Assembly: GCF_041146395.1 (NCBI RefSeq)
Contig: NC_090990.1
Location: 49,397,501-49,461,500 of the forward strand
Reading direction: 5' to 3'
Source of the DNA: Eulemur rufifrons
Lineage: Eukaryota; Chordata; Mammalia; Primates; Lemuridae
Length of the DNA stretch: 64,000 nt
A program made the translations under genes and the position numbers. Numbering within the stretch: position 1 is the first letter of the stretch; each line of letters opens with the position of its first letter. The notes under the pieces were generated by a model. It was not told the origin of the DNA. It ran no database searches and was given only the letters and a program-made list of their open reading frames with translations. Of the stretch, positions 48,431-58,959 are shown one piece after another.

Positions 48431-48852
48431 GGGTAAAAAACACACAGAATTTGAAACTGTATCAAAATTAAAAATCACAGAAATGTGCTTTTAATTTCAA
48501 ACAAAGACCCTCTCTTGATGTTATTCTGGAGGAAACATTTCAGATAATTGCCCCAGATTTTTCTTTCAAGCGTTTGAATTATTTTGCAAATCAAAATAAG
48601 AAACTCGGGAGAGTTCCAGAAATGCATAGCACTAAATTCTATTGGAAATGTAATTTACTCTGTTTCTCTAAGTGCTCATCAGGTATTGCCTGAGTACTGG
48701 TCCTTCTGTCAGAAGTGGTTGTTTACAATGAGCCCTCTTGCAAACCAGAACATTTTCTGATGCCAATTTCGTAAATGGAAAATATAGGTAACAAATAAAA
48801 GCTAAAGGAAACACAATGAATCTACTCAAAATAATTTCAAATGACCTGGTTT

Positions 48853-48949
48853 CATTTTCTTAATCTTATTTTTATTTATTTTTTTTTTTTTAATTTTTTT
48901 GTTTTTCTTTTTTATTTAGGACCACAAACCAGAACATTTTCTTAATCTT
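48853..48949 (-). mobile_element. Ultra-short poly(T) retroinsertion with 15-bp target duplication
   Basis: CATTTTCTTAATCTT at 48853-48867 is repeated exactly at 48935-48949. The 67-bp insert is T-rich with a short body ending CAAACCAGAA. That end plus the start of the duplication repeats an 18-bp string found at 48741-48758. Confidence 0.75.
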
Positions 48950-49214
48950 GATGTTAATTTTATAATCCTTCCATACACGAAGCCCGAGTGACAACAGGAC
49001 TGTTCAGGGAGAAGTCAGTGCGTATTTGTTTTCTTATAAAGTACTTATAAATTAGAAACCATATGCAGCTACCATCTCTTCAGTTTCTTCATTTATCAGT
49101 TTTCTAAATTATCTTTTTCTACTCTCCATTTCTCTACATTAGACTGTCCACAGCGTTATTGAGCACCTACTAGGTGCTATGAAAATATAAAAGAAGATTG
49201 AGACATGGGTCTCT

Positions 49215-49570
49215 ATGGCAGAGACCACTATTCAACATCCATTCTTTCTTGGAAACAAACTACCTTTATTGTTATTCAGCTATAAAATATTTCCCAGCCT
49301 TCCTTGAAAATGTGGTGGCCAATGAAATATCAACAGTAGTTGTAGAGTGAGACTTCTGGAAAAGGTGTTTAAATTTTGGCTGGAAGGCCTACCCTTTACC
49401 CTTAATCCTTGTTGTCCTTCTTGCCTGGAACATAAAAATGATGGCTGGACTTCCAGCAGCCATCTTAGAAACATGAGAATAACACCCACACCCTGGGAAT
49501 GATGGCAGAGAGAAGGGGTAGAAGAGGTTAGGACTGTAATGCTACCTTAGGGTCCACATTTTTGGTCCTG
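49215..49570 (+). mobile_element. MLT1-like MaLR LTR, diverged
   Basis: 'cccagccttccttgaaaatgtggtggccaatga', 'gatggctggacttccagcagccatcttagaaacatgag' and 'taatgctacctta' follow the layout of an old MLT1-type LTR. Confidence 0.5.
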
Positions 49571-49675
49571 GCTTGCTTTTCTCTAGACTCCTTTTAAGTA
49601 AGAGAAAAATTATCTCCTATCTTATTTAAGTCAACATTACTTTGGCTCTCTGGAACTAGCAGCTGAATGCAATTC

Positions 49676-49985
49676 TTTTTTTTTTTTTTTTTTTTTGAGA
49701 CAGAGTCTCACTCTGTTGCCCAGGCTAGAGTGAGTGCCGTGGCGTCAGCCTAGCTCACAGCAACCTCAAACTCCTGAGCTCAAGCGATCCTCCTGTCTCA
49801 GCCTCCCGAGTAGCTGGGACTACAGGCATGTGCCACCATGCCTGGCTAATTTTTTCTATATATATTTTTAGCTGTCCATATAATTTCTTTCTATTTTTAG
49901 TAGAGGTGGGGTCTCGCTCATTGCTCAGGCTGGTCTCGAACTCCTGAGCTCAAACGATCCGCCCACCTCGGCCTCCCAGAGTGCT
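49676..49985 (-). mobile_element. Lemur-type Alu, truncated at its head
   Basis: T20 tail, strepsirrhine linker ('tatatatttttagctgtccatataatttctttc'), ending at 'cccagagtgc' without the first ~33 bases of the left arm. Related CAATTCTT/TAATTCTT words flank it. Confidence 0.92.
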
Positions 49986-50094
49986 TAATTCTTAAGTTAT
50001 ATAGTCCCTGATTTCAAGAAAATGCTGAGGCAAGAAGACTAATGCACACACAACAATTAGAGAACACTTGCAGATATTCTATAGTTAAAGAGAC

Positions 50095-50310
50095 TGTAGA
50101 GGTGGAAAGAGTAAGAGCTTTACAATCACTCACCCCTGCAGTTCAGTCATCAGCTTAGCAATTTACAGTGTGTGACCTTGAGCAAATTATCTAACCTTTC
50201 TGAACCTCAGTTTCCCTTTTTATAAAATGAGGATGATGATAATTACCTTAGCTAGTTGTAAAGAGGAGATAATGGGCCTGGCACTTAATAGGTGCTTAAT
50301 AAGTGACAGT
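50095..50310 (+). repeat. MIR SINE
   Basis: 'gtgaccttgagcaaattatctaacctttctgaacctcagtttccc', 'aaaatgaggatgatgataattacc' and 'tggcacttaataggtgcttaataagtg', nearly complete. Confidence 0.88.
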
Positions 50311-51374
50311 AGTAATTTATAAACTATACAAACTCACAGAAGGAAGAAATGTACATGGGTTGAAATCCTTAAAGAATAAGTTGGATTTTGTCGGCAGTGA
50401 AGGATAAAGGGGAGAAGTATCCCACATGGATGAGGGGAAAGGCAAGTACAGCATGGGTAGAAACATAGGAGATTGGCTGAATACAACATAGTTGAGCATT
50501 ACAAGGAAATTAACCAGTACTGAAGAGCTAAGGCAAATAGGGTGGCACAGATAGGGTGAGATCAGGATGGCACAGATGGGGTGGGACTGGGATCAGGCTG
50601 AAAGCCAAAGAGAAGATGCATGACTTGCTATATGGAAGGGCATGAGGAGAAGCCATAAATTTTATACAAAAGGAAGATCAGGACAGACATAATAAAAGCT
50701 CATTACACTAAGATCTTTAGTTATCCTAAGTGATTTTCTTTTAGAACAAGTGACAAGGAAATGACTCTGAGTGCCAAATGGAAGGTGAGTATCTAATCCA
50801 AAAAAGTAGCCATTAATTTAATGGAAAGATTGCCTAATAGCAAACATTAATCTAGTTGTTAGAAAGGTGCTATGGGGTAGCTTGAGTTCACACAAGCTTT
50901 CTTCCTGTGATTTTTGTATAAAATGAAAACTTTTGGCATTTGGCAAAGGCGCTTTTCACTAAAAAAAAATGTAATCAAGCCAATTGGACAAAATGTTTCT
51001 CTGTACAAACCACAAAACGCCAGCAGAAACTCACCTATTTTGCGTCTAATGATATCTTTTTCTCTATGTCATTTTAAAAATTCTCTGAGTAATGCCATTT
51101 GTTTCCAGAAAATATTTTAGAACTTTCTCAAGGTAAAAGAGGTCATTAACCCATCCCTCTACTTGGCTTTTACAGAATCACCACATTGTACAATAAATTT
51201 AATTATTGTAGTTCCTATATGTTGGGATGGAAACTGGTAAACTAAACCAGCTGTCAGATTTCTTATAGGCCTGTCCTTTCCGGAGAGAGCCCACCCACAG
51301 TCCCAGTTTGAGACTTCTTCTCTTCTTTCTCATGATCTGACATAGAGCGTATGATCCTTGACAAGGATTGTTTT
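50311..51374. other. Unassigned noncoding sequence
   Basis: Contains a short local repetition 'ggtggcacagatagggtgag...gatggcacagatggggtggga' at 50540-50590. No element or gene is named. Confidence 0.4.
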
Positions 51375-51550
51375 CTTCCGTCTTCCCAATAATCTCATGC
51401 CATAGGTCTCAGTGTTTCTTCATTTTACACATAAGCAAAGAGAGACATGGAGAAGCTAAGTAACTAACTCTGGCTACATGGCTAGCAAGTGGTAGGGTTC
51501 AATTCGGATCCAGGCAGATGTGAGAGCCTTTCCTCCACTACCAATCCTCT
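51375..51550 (-). repeat. MIR SINE fragment
   Basis: 'cttcattttacacataagcaaagagagacatggagaagctaagtaac' and 'gctagcaagtggtagggttcaattc' are minus-strand MIR words. Confidence 0.75.
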
Positions 51551-51979
51551 CCTACTAATCAGAGGCAGGCACAGGTTCCCCAAGGCAGGGGAACTTGGCT
51601 AATCAAACTCTTGCTTAAGAATCTGATATAAAAGATACAGAAATTCTAGTTAGATAGTGGTTGGCTCTGGACTCTTCTGACATAGTCCTGGGGTCTCTGC
51701 TTCCAAGGAAAGTCAAAGCCCTGTTTGGACCAAAGTTATAAGGGAGCAGGGAACAAGGAGCAGGCAGAGAAAGTTAGTGCAAAGGAAATAAGAGAACGGG
51801 GAGAGGCGAGGGGAGTATTTGACAACGTTCCCATTTCCACGTGTCTTGCACGGTTTATCTTTGTGATAGCCCTATATGCTTATCAATGAAACTTCTTTCA
51901 TTTGTGATACTTCAATAAGCTTTGTAATTTGTAGCCAAATGAGCTCTAATTATTCTAGCAAAGTATTTCAAAAGCAAAG
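51551..51979. other. Unassigned noncoding sequence
   Basis: Nothing recognised. Confidence 0.4.
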
Positions 51980-52320
51980 AGGAGCTGCGTATGCAAAAAT
52001 ATCTAGGGCATTGCCGTTTATTATAACGAAACACTGGAAAGAACTGAGTCACCAAATAACTAGGGAATAATAAATTGTACTATGTCCATTCAATGGAATA
52101 TTATATAATCATGAAAGCACATAAACATGAAAACTGCGCATGAGTGGAGTAATTACAACAGTCTTAAAAAACATGTGTATGCTAGTAAAGATTGAGAAAA
52201 AGGCCATGCAAATATCAAAAGCTGTAGCAGCAGAGAAGAATTGTACATGTGTGTATGTGTGTTTGTGTGTTCTATATTGCTGGAAAACTGCATTAAAGTT
52301 TTGAGAAAAATTTGAGGGCA
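51980..52320 (+). mobile_element. Old L1 (L1M) 3' fragment
   Basis: 'aaacactggaaagaactgagtcaccaaataactaggg', 'gtccattcaatggaatattatataatcatgaaa' and a TG-rich end at 52240-52270. Confidence 0.7.
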
Positions 52321-52339
52321 CTTAAGACCCCCTTTCTTA

Positions 52340-52940
52340 AAATATTTGATAGAATTATCAAGTCTCAGAACTAGAAATAATTTTAGAAGTCATTTAGTAT
52401 AATTTTTTCATTTCTTCAGACTTTGAACACTTTCAGTGATAAGGAGCTCTCTGCCCTCCAGTATAAAGTAACTGCATGAGGCAGGAGGACTGCTGGAGGC
52501 CAGGAGTTCAAGATCAGTCTGGGCAACACAGGGAGACCTCATCTCTACAAACAATAAAGAAAATGAACTAGGTGTGGTGGCATGGACCTGTAGTCCCAGC
52601 TACTAGGGAGGCTTAGGGGGGAGGATCGCTTGAGCCTAGAAGTTCAAAATTATAGTAAGCTATGATCACACCAGTGCACACTAGCCTGGGTGACAGAGCA
52701 AGACCCTATCATTCATTCATTCATTCATTCAATAAATAAATAAATAAATAAATATAATAACTGCAAAGTGGCTGTCCACCCTCTGCTTGAATGCCTTTGG
52801 CGACAGAAGTTCTCAAGTTGTTCTTCTCTGACTGGCTTGTTACAAAGTTCTGCCTTTTAGGATGTGTGTAGTTTTTTCTCCTTCGTTTTGTTGAAAGCAA
52901 GCCTATCCCTTCTTCCATGATAATATTCAGGGCCCTCTGG
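52340..52940. repeat. Possible CR1/L3-type fossil, split by an Alu
   Basis: The left flank 'ctcagaactagaaataattttagaagtcatttag' and right flank 'gctgtccaccctctgcttgaatgcctttgg' read like a very old CR1-type LINE. The Alu insertion separates them. Low certainty. Confidence 0.3.
52478..52752 (+). mobile_element. Alu, 5' truncated, with compound microsatellite tail
   Basis: Begins within the left arm ('gaggcaggaggactgctggaggcc'), ends in (ATTC)n then (AATA)n at 52708-52752. The word TAACTGCA on both sides (about 52466 and 52757) is a short target duplication. Confidence 0.85.
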
Positions 52941-53136
52941 GTGCACAGCCTGGGCAACAGGGCACTGTACTCAGAAGGCCCCCAAGCCTGGGTTAGTGTT
53001 GTTTTGTTGGCATTTTGAAATTCTTAATACCTTTTTGAACAAGGGGACCCACTTTTTTAGTTTGCACTGTGCCCCACAAATTAAATAGCCAGTCTGAAAA
53101 TAGCTTTATGTCAAACCTCCCCATTTCTTCCATTTC

Positions 53137-53470
53137 TTCTTCTTCTTCTTCTTCTTCTTCTTTTTTTTTTTTTTAGAGATGGGGTCTTGCTCTGTCGCCC
53201 AGGCTGGAGTGTGCATTGGCACAATGATAACTCACTACAGCCTCCTTGAGCTCCTGGGCTCAAGCAATCCTCATCCTCCTGCTTCAGCCCCTGGAGTAGC
53301 TGGGACCACAGGTGCACACCATCATGCCTGGATAATTTTTTTTTATTTTTTGTAGAGATGGGGTCTCACTATGTTGCCCAAGCTGGTCTTGAACTCCTGG
53401 TCTAAAGCAATCCTCCAGCCTCAGCATCTCAAAATGCTGGGATTACAGGTGTGAGCCACTGCACCCAGCC
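53137..53470 (-). mobile_element. Old Alu with (TTC)n-expanded tail
   Basis: A (CTT)8 tract at 53137-53160, then T14, then 'agagatggggtcttgctctgtcgcccaggctggagtg', ending 'gtgagccactgcacccagcc'. AluJ-like. Confidence 0.9.
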
Positions 53471-53644
53471 CAGACATTCTTTTTATAGAACCTGATTTTG
53501 AGTCTTTTGACCATCCTGGTTATTGTTCTCTGTTCCCAGAACTCACCACAGACTCCAGATATGGTTGAGTCAGCGTGGAATACAGGGAAAACTCAAATAT
53601 CCTTGTTACAAAGGCTCCTAAGATTGTATCTATATTTTTAGTAA

Positions 53645-53890
53645 TGGATAATATTTATTCAGTGTTTACTTTGTGGCAGGCATTATGTTAGGTACATTAC
53701 ATGTGCTATTTAATCCTTTCAACAAACAATCCCAGTTAAGAAACCGGTTTATCCCCAGTTAGTAGGTAAGAAAACTGTGGCTTAGAGAGGTTACATAACT
53801 TGCTTATGTTTATACCATTCATAGGTGGCAGAGAGGAACTCAAACCCCGGTTTGAGGGACCCTTTTACTCTGTGTTCTACTACTGTTTCT
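53645..53890 (-). repeat. MIR SINE
   Basis: 'gtgctatttaatcctttcaacaaacaatcc', 'gaaaactgtggcttagagaggttacataact' and 'ggtggcagagaggaactcaaacccc' are in order. Nearly full length. Confidence 0.85.
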
Positions 53891-54120
53891 CACAATTATC
53901 AGAGGCATTCACTATTTTGGGAGGTTAGAGGCAGCACATTTGAGCTACTTACCAATTCTGATCTTATCGTCAACTAATTTTAGTTTAGGGTGACCCAGTG
54001 GGGAGGGTCCCTTTGGACACTGGCTGAGCTCCTCCCACGTGGCCATTTCCTTTCCCAGGTTTATGTGCTCCATTAGGTTCCCTCCTGAGGTTTTTCTCCC
54101 CGGTCCCCCTAGAGTTAGGC

Positions 54121-54605
54121 TCTGTATTAGTTTCTAATTGCTGCTACAACAAATTACCACTAAGTTAATGGCTTGAAACAATACAATTTATTATCTTACA
54201 CTTGTGGAGATCAGAAGTCTGAACTGGGCCTCGCGGGGCTAAAATCAAGGTGTTGGCAGAGATGTGCACCTTCTGGAGGCTCTGGGGAGAATGTGTTCCT
54301 TGCTGTCTCCATCTTCTAGAGGCCACCTGCTTTCCTTGGCTTGTGGCCGTGTCACCCCAACCTCTGCTTCTGTCATCACGTCTCCTTCTCTGCCTCTGCC
54401 TCTCTGGCCTCTCTAAGAATCCTGTGATGACATTGATCCCCCAGATAACCCAGAATAATCTCCCCATAGAAGGGTCAGATGATGAGGAGCCATAATCCCA
54501 TCTGTAAGCATGATTCCCTCTTGCCTTGTAACCTAACATATTGCCAGATTCCAGGGACCAGGACCTGGACATCTTTCTGGCCATCATTCTGTCCGCAACA
54601 GCCTC
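54121..54605 (-). mobile_element. MLT1-like MaLR LTR
   Basis: Minus-strand landmarks: 'ctgtattagtttctaattgctgctacaacaaattaccac', 'ctaaaatcaaggtgttggcagag', 'cttctagaggccacctgctttccttggcttgtggcc' and 'ggacatctttctggccatcattctgtcc'. The antiparallel 149- and 81-codon open frames inside it are by-products. Confidence 0.75.
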
Positions 54606-54714
54606 CCCGCCCACCCCTCACACGCACACAAGCCCGGTTCCTCCTGTGACCTAGATTCCAGGGCCTTCCCATCCTGCTCGACTCCCTATGAGTGCACTCT
54701 GGTTTTTGTGTTCA

Positions 54715-54850
54715 GTCAACAAACATTTACAGAGCACCTATTATGTGCTGTCACTAGGGGCGAGAGATGCCAGGAAAAGAGACATAGTCCCTGACCTGAA
54801 GGAGCTCACGTTTTAGTGGAGCTGACAGAAACATCATGAAACATAAGAAG
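54715..54850 (-). repeat. L2-like fossil repeat
   Basis: 'tcaacaaacatttacagagcacctattatgtgctgtcactagggg' and 'gtccctgacctgaaggagctcacgttttagtgg'. Confidence 0.55.
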
Positions 54851-54941
54851 ACGCGGCTGTTACTGGGATGGGGTGAAGGTTGCCCAGGAGATGAAGGGGC
54901 GGTGGGGACGTGGGTCTGGGGAGGGCAGGGATAGGCGGAGA

Positions 54942-55023
54942 CGCATCTTACTGCTCCTAGTGCTATCACAGATCCGCGCAATCGCATCTTACTGCTCCTA
55001 GTGCTATCACAGATCCGCGCAAT
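54942..55023. repeat. Perfect 41-bp tandem duplication
   Basis: The 41 bases from CGCATCTTACTGCTCC to GATCCGCGCAAT at 54942-54982 are repeated without change at 54983-55023. Confidence 0.95.
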
Positions 55024-55110
55024 CGGCACAGTCAAAACTGTCGCGGAAAAAGGGGCGCTGTGAGCGCCAGTGCCCGAAGCCAGAGATCGAGGCTCGCAGA
55101 ACACACAGCG

Positions 55111-55126
55111 CCCCCCCCCCCCCCCC
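55111..55126. repeat. C16 homopolymer
   Basis: Sixteen consecutive C after 'cacacagcg'. It may form i-motif or quadruplex structures, and its length may be wrong in the assembly. Confidence 0.9.
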
Positions 55127-55607
55127 AGGGTCCCGCTTCTGCACGGCCAGGGCAGCCAGCAGGAGGCAGACCCCGGCCACGTGGGAGAAGCTCAACCCCC
55201 AAGTGTTCGAGGGGGGTGAGCTCGTCCCAGTGGGTGACCCTGTCATTTCCCCAGTCTCCACCAGACCTAAAACAAAGTTTTATCTTCAGAGTTGAAAAGG
55301 GGAATATTGTTAGATTAATACACAAAGATGTAGCTTTGCTTCTCTTTGCATCTCAAATGTGGAATCTGAACTTTTAAGCTTTTCATGATTTATGTTTGTT
55401 TTGGATACTCTATCACAGCCTGGGCCCCTAGACATGCCCCGGGACTGACCTTTGCCCCTACCTGATGGCCATTGTGTAACCCTTATGTGTTATCTGATTC
55501 TGTGTGTTCCTGGCCTCAGACAGTCTGCAGGCACCATGGGCCCTTGTTTCCAGCTCTGTACTGAACTCTGCTGTCTCCTTTCAGAAACACAACCAAATAG
55601 ATGTACC

Positions 55608-55612
<5 letters not shown>

Positions 55613-55654
<42 letters not shown>
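55613..55654. repeat. (TA)n(CA)n microsatellite
   Basis: About 15 TA units followed by about six CA units, directly at the left end of the MER2 copy. Confidence 0.95.
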
Positions 55655-55656
<2 letters not shown>

Positions 55657-55937
55657 GTCGGCCCTCCACATCCCAGGATTCTACCAACTGTGGATCCAAA
55701 CTATTCAGGAAAAAAAAATAACACTATAACAATAAAAAATACAGTATTTTTATAAACTATTTACATAGCATTTATATTGTATTAGGTATTATAAGTAATC
55801 TAATTTAAAGTGTATTTAATGTGTGTAGGTTATATGCAAGTAATACACCCTTTTATATCAGGGACTTGAGTTTTTGTGGATTTTGGTATCCTCAGGGGTC
55901 CTGGAACTGATCCCCCTTGGATACCGAATGACAACTG
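55655..55937 (+). mobile_element. MER2 (Tigger/pogo-type) DNA transposon
   Basis: Begins 'cagtcggccctccacatccc' and ends 'ttggataccgaatgacaactg', followed by TA. The core 'taaactatttacatagcatttatattgtattaggtattataagtaatct' is typical. At 283 bp it is slightly shorter than the 345-bp consensus. Confidence 0.88.
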
Positions 55938-56289
55938 TATGTACCTTGCATTTTCTTATTTAGTCTCCCTAGTTATGAAAAACCCGGCTTTCTTATTTAA
56001 GAATACACACACATAAACACACACACCAGAAATTTCCTTTTACAGTGGTGCATAATCAAAAAGTTGCTTAGAGGGGACTGAATTCATGTTCAATCAGGTG
56101 AACTGCAGGCCTTTAAGGCCACAGGTTCACCACTCCTGAGTGTTTTACAGAGGGCTTTATAGTTGGCCAAAGGTTTTCCCAGCCATTGAATTTTGCTCCC
56201 TAGATATACCTTGTGCAACAGCTGTCTTAGATGAGGGTCCATTAAGCACTAAATACCTGTCAAATCCAGAATCCAAAAGAGGATTCTAT

Positions 56290-56405
56290 CAAATGCAATA
56301 TAAATGCTATGTACATAGTTTATCAAAAATACTGTATTTTTTATTGTTATAGTGTTATTTTCTATATTTTTTCTGAATATTTTGGATCCTCAGTTGGTAG
56401 ATTGA
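56290..56405 (-). mobile_element. MER2 fragment, opposite orientation
   Basis: 'tgcaatataaatgctatgtacatagttta' and 'tttttattgttatagtgttattttctatattttttctgaatattttggatcctcagttggt' are the reverse complement of the 5' half of the copy at 55655. Confidence 0.75.
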
Positions 56406-56940
56406 ATGGGGACTTTTTATTTTTTACTATGTTGAATAAAACAAGTTCTGTTCTTGCTCTACCAAGGACTAAATGGGATCAATTGCACTCTCTGCTTGTA
56501 GTCCTGTATGTGAGGCCCTTAGCCTCAGCCTGAACACCTCTGTGACATGGGTGTCTCCTCCCAAGGCAACCGCCAACTTTGGCCGGTTCTGACTGATGCC
56601 CAAACAGAGCAGTTTAGAGATTCTCCTATTGCTTCTGCAAGAGAACCACAGAGAGGACAATGCTTTCAAGGGGTTTACTGTGGGCCCATTACAGGTTCTT
56701 TATACCGGAGACAGAAAACCAACCCAATCAGATCCTTTCTGTTAGACAATATGAATGACAGGTGGTCTCAGAAAAGGTGGATCATTCAACCTAATGTTTT
56801 TGCCCTCGAAATAATGTACAAGACCTGCCATTTATCCCAATCCCAGAAATACAGGGACTTGGGAGTTACTCTGTGGCTAAAGAAGACATCGTCTTGCATC
56901 TCTGCAATAAGCCTTCATTAATAAAGAGAATATAATATAA
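56406..56940. other. Unassigned sequence with a 124-codon open frame
   Basis: Plus-strand frame 56547-56921 has no recognised domain, signal peptide or repeat. Its flanks lack clear splice or poly(A) context. It may be a decayed exon or processed-gene remnant, but I cannot identify it. Confidence 0.25.
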
Positions 56941-56944
56941 AGGT

Positions 56945-57065
56945 CTAATTATTATGCCTGCTCTACAGGTGAAGAGATGGAGCCTCAGAGATATTAAGCA
57001 ATCCACAGGGTCTCCTGGCTAGAAAATGTAGGAAATGGCACTGCTACCCTCTGTAACCTTGGTTA
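56945..57065 (-). repeat. MIR SINE fragment
   Basis: 'attatgcctgctctacaggtgaagagatggagcctcagagatattaagcaat' matches minus-strand MIR. AT-rich low-complexity sequence follows to 57160. Confidence 0.6.
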
Positions 57066-57164
57066 CAGACTACTTAATAAAAATTTTTTTTTTAATTAAA
57101 AAAACTAAATAGAAAAATTTTAAAACTAATTAAAAATAAATAAAACTTAAAAAATTTAAATGTA

Positions 57165-57360
57165 TGGACTTTAGATAATAAAAATGGAAACTATACCGTG
57201 ATTTGGATGAATCTCCAGGGAACTATGCTGCGTGAAAAAAGCCAATTCCAAAATGTTGCATACTGTATGATTCTATTCACATAACATTTTTATTTATTTT
57301 TATTTATTTATTTATTTTTTTTCACATAACATTTTTAAAATGACAAAATCTTAGAAGGAA
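57165..57360 (+). mobile_element. Old L1 3' fragment
   Basis: 'ggatgaatctccagggaactatgctgcgtgaaaaaagccaattcc' and 'catactgtatgattctattcacataacattttt', interrupted by a tiny T-rich insertion. Confidence 0.75.
57276..57336 (-). mobile_element. 29-bp T-rich insertion with 16-bp target duplication
   Basis: TTCACATAACATTTTT at 57276-57291 is repeated exactly at 57321-57336. The insert (57292-57320) is only TTTA/T repeats with no body, like a lone poly(A) tail integrated by target-primed reverse transcription. Confidence 0.7.
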
Positions 57361-57965
57361 AGGAGAGACTGGTGGTTGGCACGGGTTAGAGAGAGGGCAG
57401 CAGTGGGGTGGAGGCTCAGTAGGCGTGGACCCTGAGCTGGCAGCGTGGGGACGGACGCTTCTGCTCACTGGCAAAGCACAGACTGAGCTGTACGTCCCAC
57501 GTTCTTCCGTGAGCCCACCCACAGGGAATCCTGGGCTTCCAGGGCAATTTCTCAGCTTATTGTCCACCCTAGAGAAAGTAAGAGAAGTTGCAAGTTTGTC
57601 AAATGGGTTAGTGTGACATTAGGATTAATCCCTAGGTACCTGCCCGAGTAAAAAGAACGTTTATGGCAGCTTGGTGCTGCAGAGAGTCAACTGGGCTTTC
57701 ACATGAAGGCGAAGATTGATGACACCCTGCAAGTCACTGCACCTGTGCTGTGGAAAGTCAGGGTGACCAGATGGCTTGGGAAGTGAAGCCCGAAAAAAAA
57801 GAGCAGTTCCAGCTTGTTCTAACTCAGTTTTCTTCTGAGCTGGTTATGTTCACAGCCAATAGGGGAGGGGACAAGCAAGGGGAGAGACATACGAGCAGTT
57901 TGGGGGACAATGCAACAGCAGTTGAAGGGAAAAGGGACAACTAAGTGCGAGAACAGAATTCACAG
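57361..57965. other. Unassigned noncoding sequence
   Basis: No repeat or gene is recognised; antiparallel frames at 57322-57616 overlap each other. Confidence 0.4.
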
Positions 57966-57969
57966 CTCC

Positions 57970-58150
57970 CATAGACTGTGTCTAGGCTCTGGTCCTTACT
58001 TAGGGACTGTGAGGCTCTGAGCAAGCCATTTAGTCTGAGTTTCAGATTCCCTATTTGTAAAGCAGAGCAATGAACCTTTGCCTACATTGCCAAGTTTTTG
58101 GGAGAAATAAATGGATCACTGCAAATAAAATATATTTTATAAGCATTTAT
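57970..58150 (+). repeat. MIR SINE fragment
   Basis: 'taggctctggtccttacttagggactgtgaggctctgagcaagcc' and 'tttcagattccctatttgtaaagcag'. Confidence 0.65.
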
Positions 58151-58650
58151 GTTCTATGCAATGCAAAGCTTAGTAATGTGACTTGGCAGGATTCCTACTA
58201 GTGGTCCCTAAAGAAATAATTTTTGTACTTATGTTTTGGAAAGTGAGTTAATTCAGTCTGAAAGCTGGCGGGTCCACAGTCCTCAATCACCACTGCTAAA
58301 TGATCAGTTCTTGGCAGCACTCATGCATGGGGCAAACACTTGGGCGGAAGGAAGCATGATGGCCATATCGGTGCTGAGCTCTAATAACTTCAGCAGACTT
58401 CTTACTTTGCTTCCACGGCTGATCCTTGGCCCAAAGCCAGCCATAGAGGAAGTCTAATGAATGAATGCTTATCTAATTCACTGAGGGTTTTTTTTTTTCT
58501 CCTTTTCTGCTTAGGTAATTTGGTAAATTACTAAGATTGGAAGCGGTGGACAGGAAAGGAGAGACTACCACAGTGGGTAATGGTCTAGCTAGGGACCCTC
58601 TGGGAGGGAGGCAGTTAGAGTTGAGTTGAGAAACCCTCTCTGAGAAGTGG
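58151..58650. other. Unassigned noncoding sequence
   Basis: Nothing recognised beyond a T-run near 58488. Confidence 0.4.
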
Positions 58651-58654
58651 CTTA

Positions 58655-58850
58655 ATGATGGAAAGAATGATGGCTCTGGAGTCTGGGAGCTGTGTGAGTA
58701 ACCTGGCTTTATCCTCTCTGAGCCACAGTTTCTTCACCTGTACAATGATAATGATGACAGTGCCCTCCTCAAAGAACTGTCGTGAGGACTAAATGAGAGA
58801 GACAGCAAAGCAGCAGCTGGCACAGAGTAGGAGCACAATAATAATAAGAA
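58655..58850 (+). repeat. MIR SINE
   Basis: 'gatggctctggagtctgggagctgtgtgagtaacctgg', 'cagtttcttcacctgtacaatgataatgatga' and 'gctggcacagagtaggagcacaataa'. Confidence 0.85.
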
Positions 58851-58959
58851 GAAGATAGTATCACTCCTTTAAAATATCTCCCTTTGCACATTTTTCAGAG
58901 AGAATGGAAATAGGGGCCTCAGATACCTAAACTTAGCCTCTTTGTAGCTCCTGGAAGTA

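Larger units (their letters stand above)
54890..55250. other. Small GC-rich, CpG-containing patch
   Basis: About 360 bp with repeated CG words (ccgcgcaatcg, gtcgcgg, gcgctgtgagcgcc), a perfect 41-bp tandem duplication and a C16 run. It is too short and uneven to call a promoter with confidence. Frames on both strands are open because of base composition. Confidence 0.5.

Noticed and set aside
54165..54614. 149-codon minus-strand frame
   Set aside because: It lies inside an MLT1-like LTR and is a by-product of that repeat.
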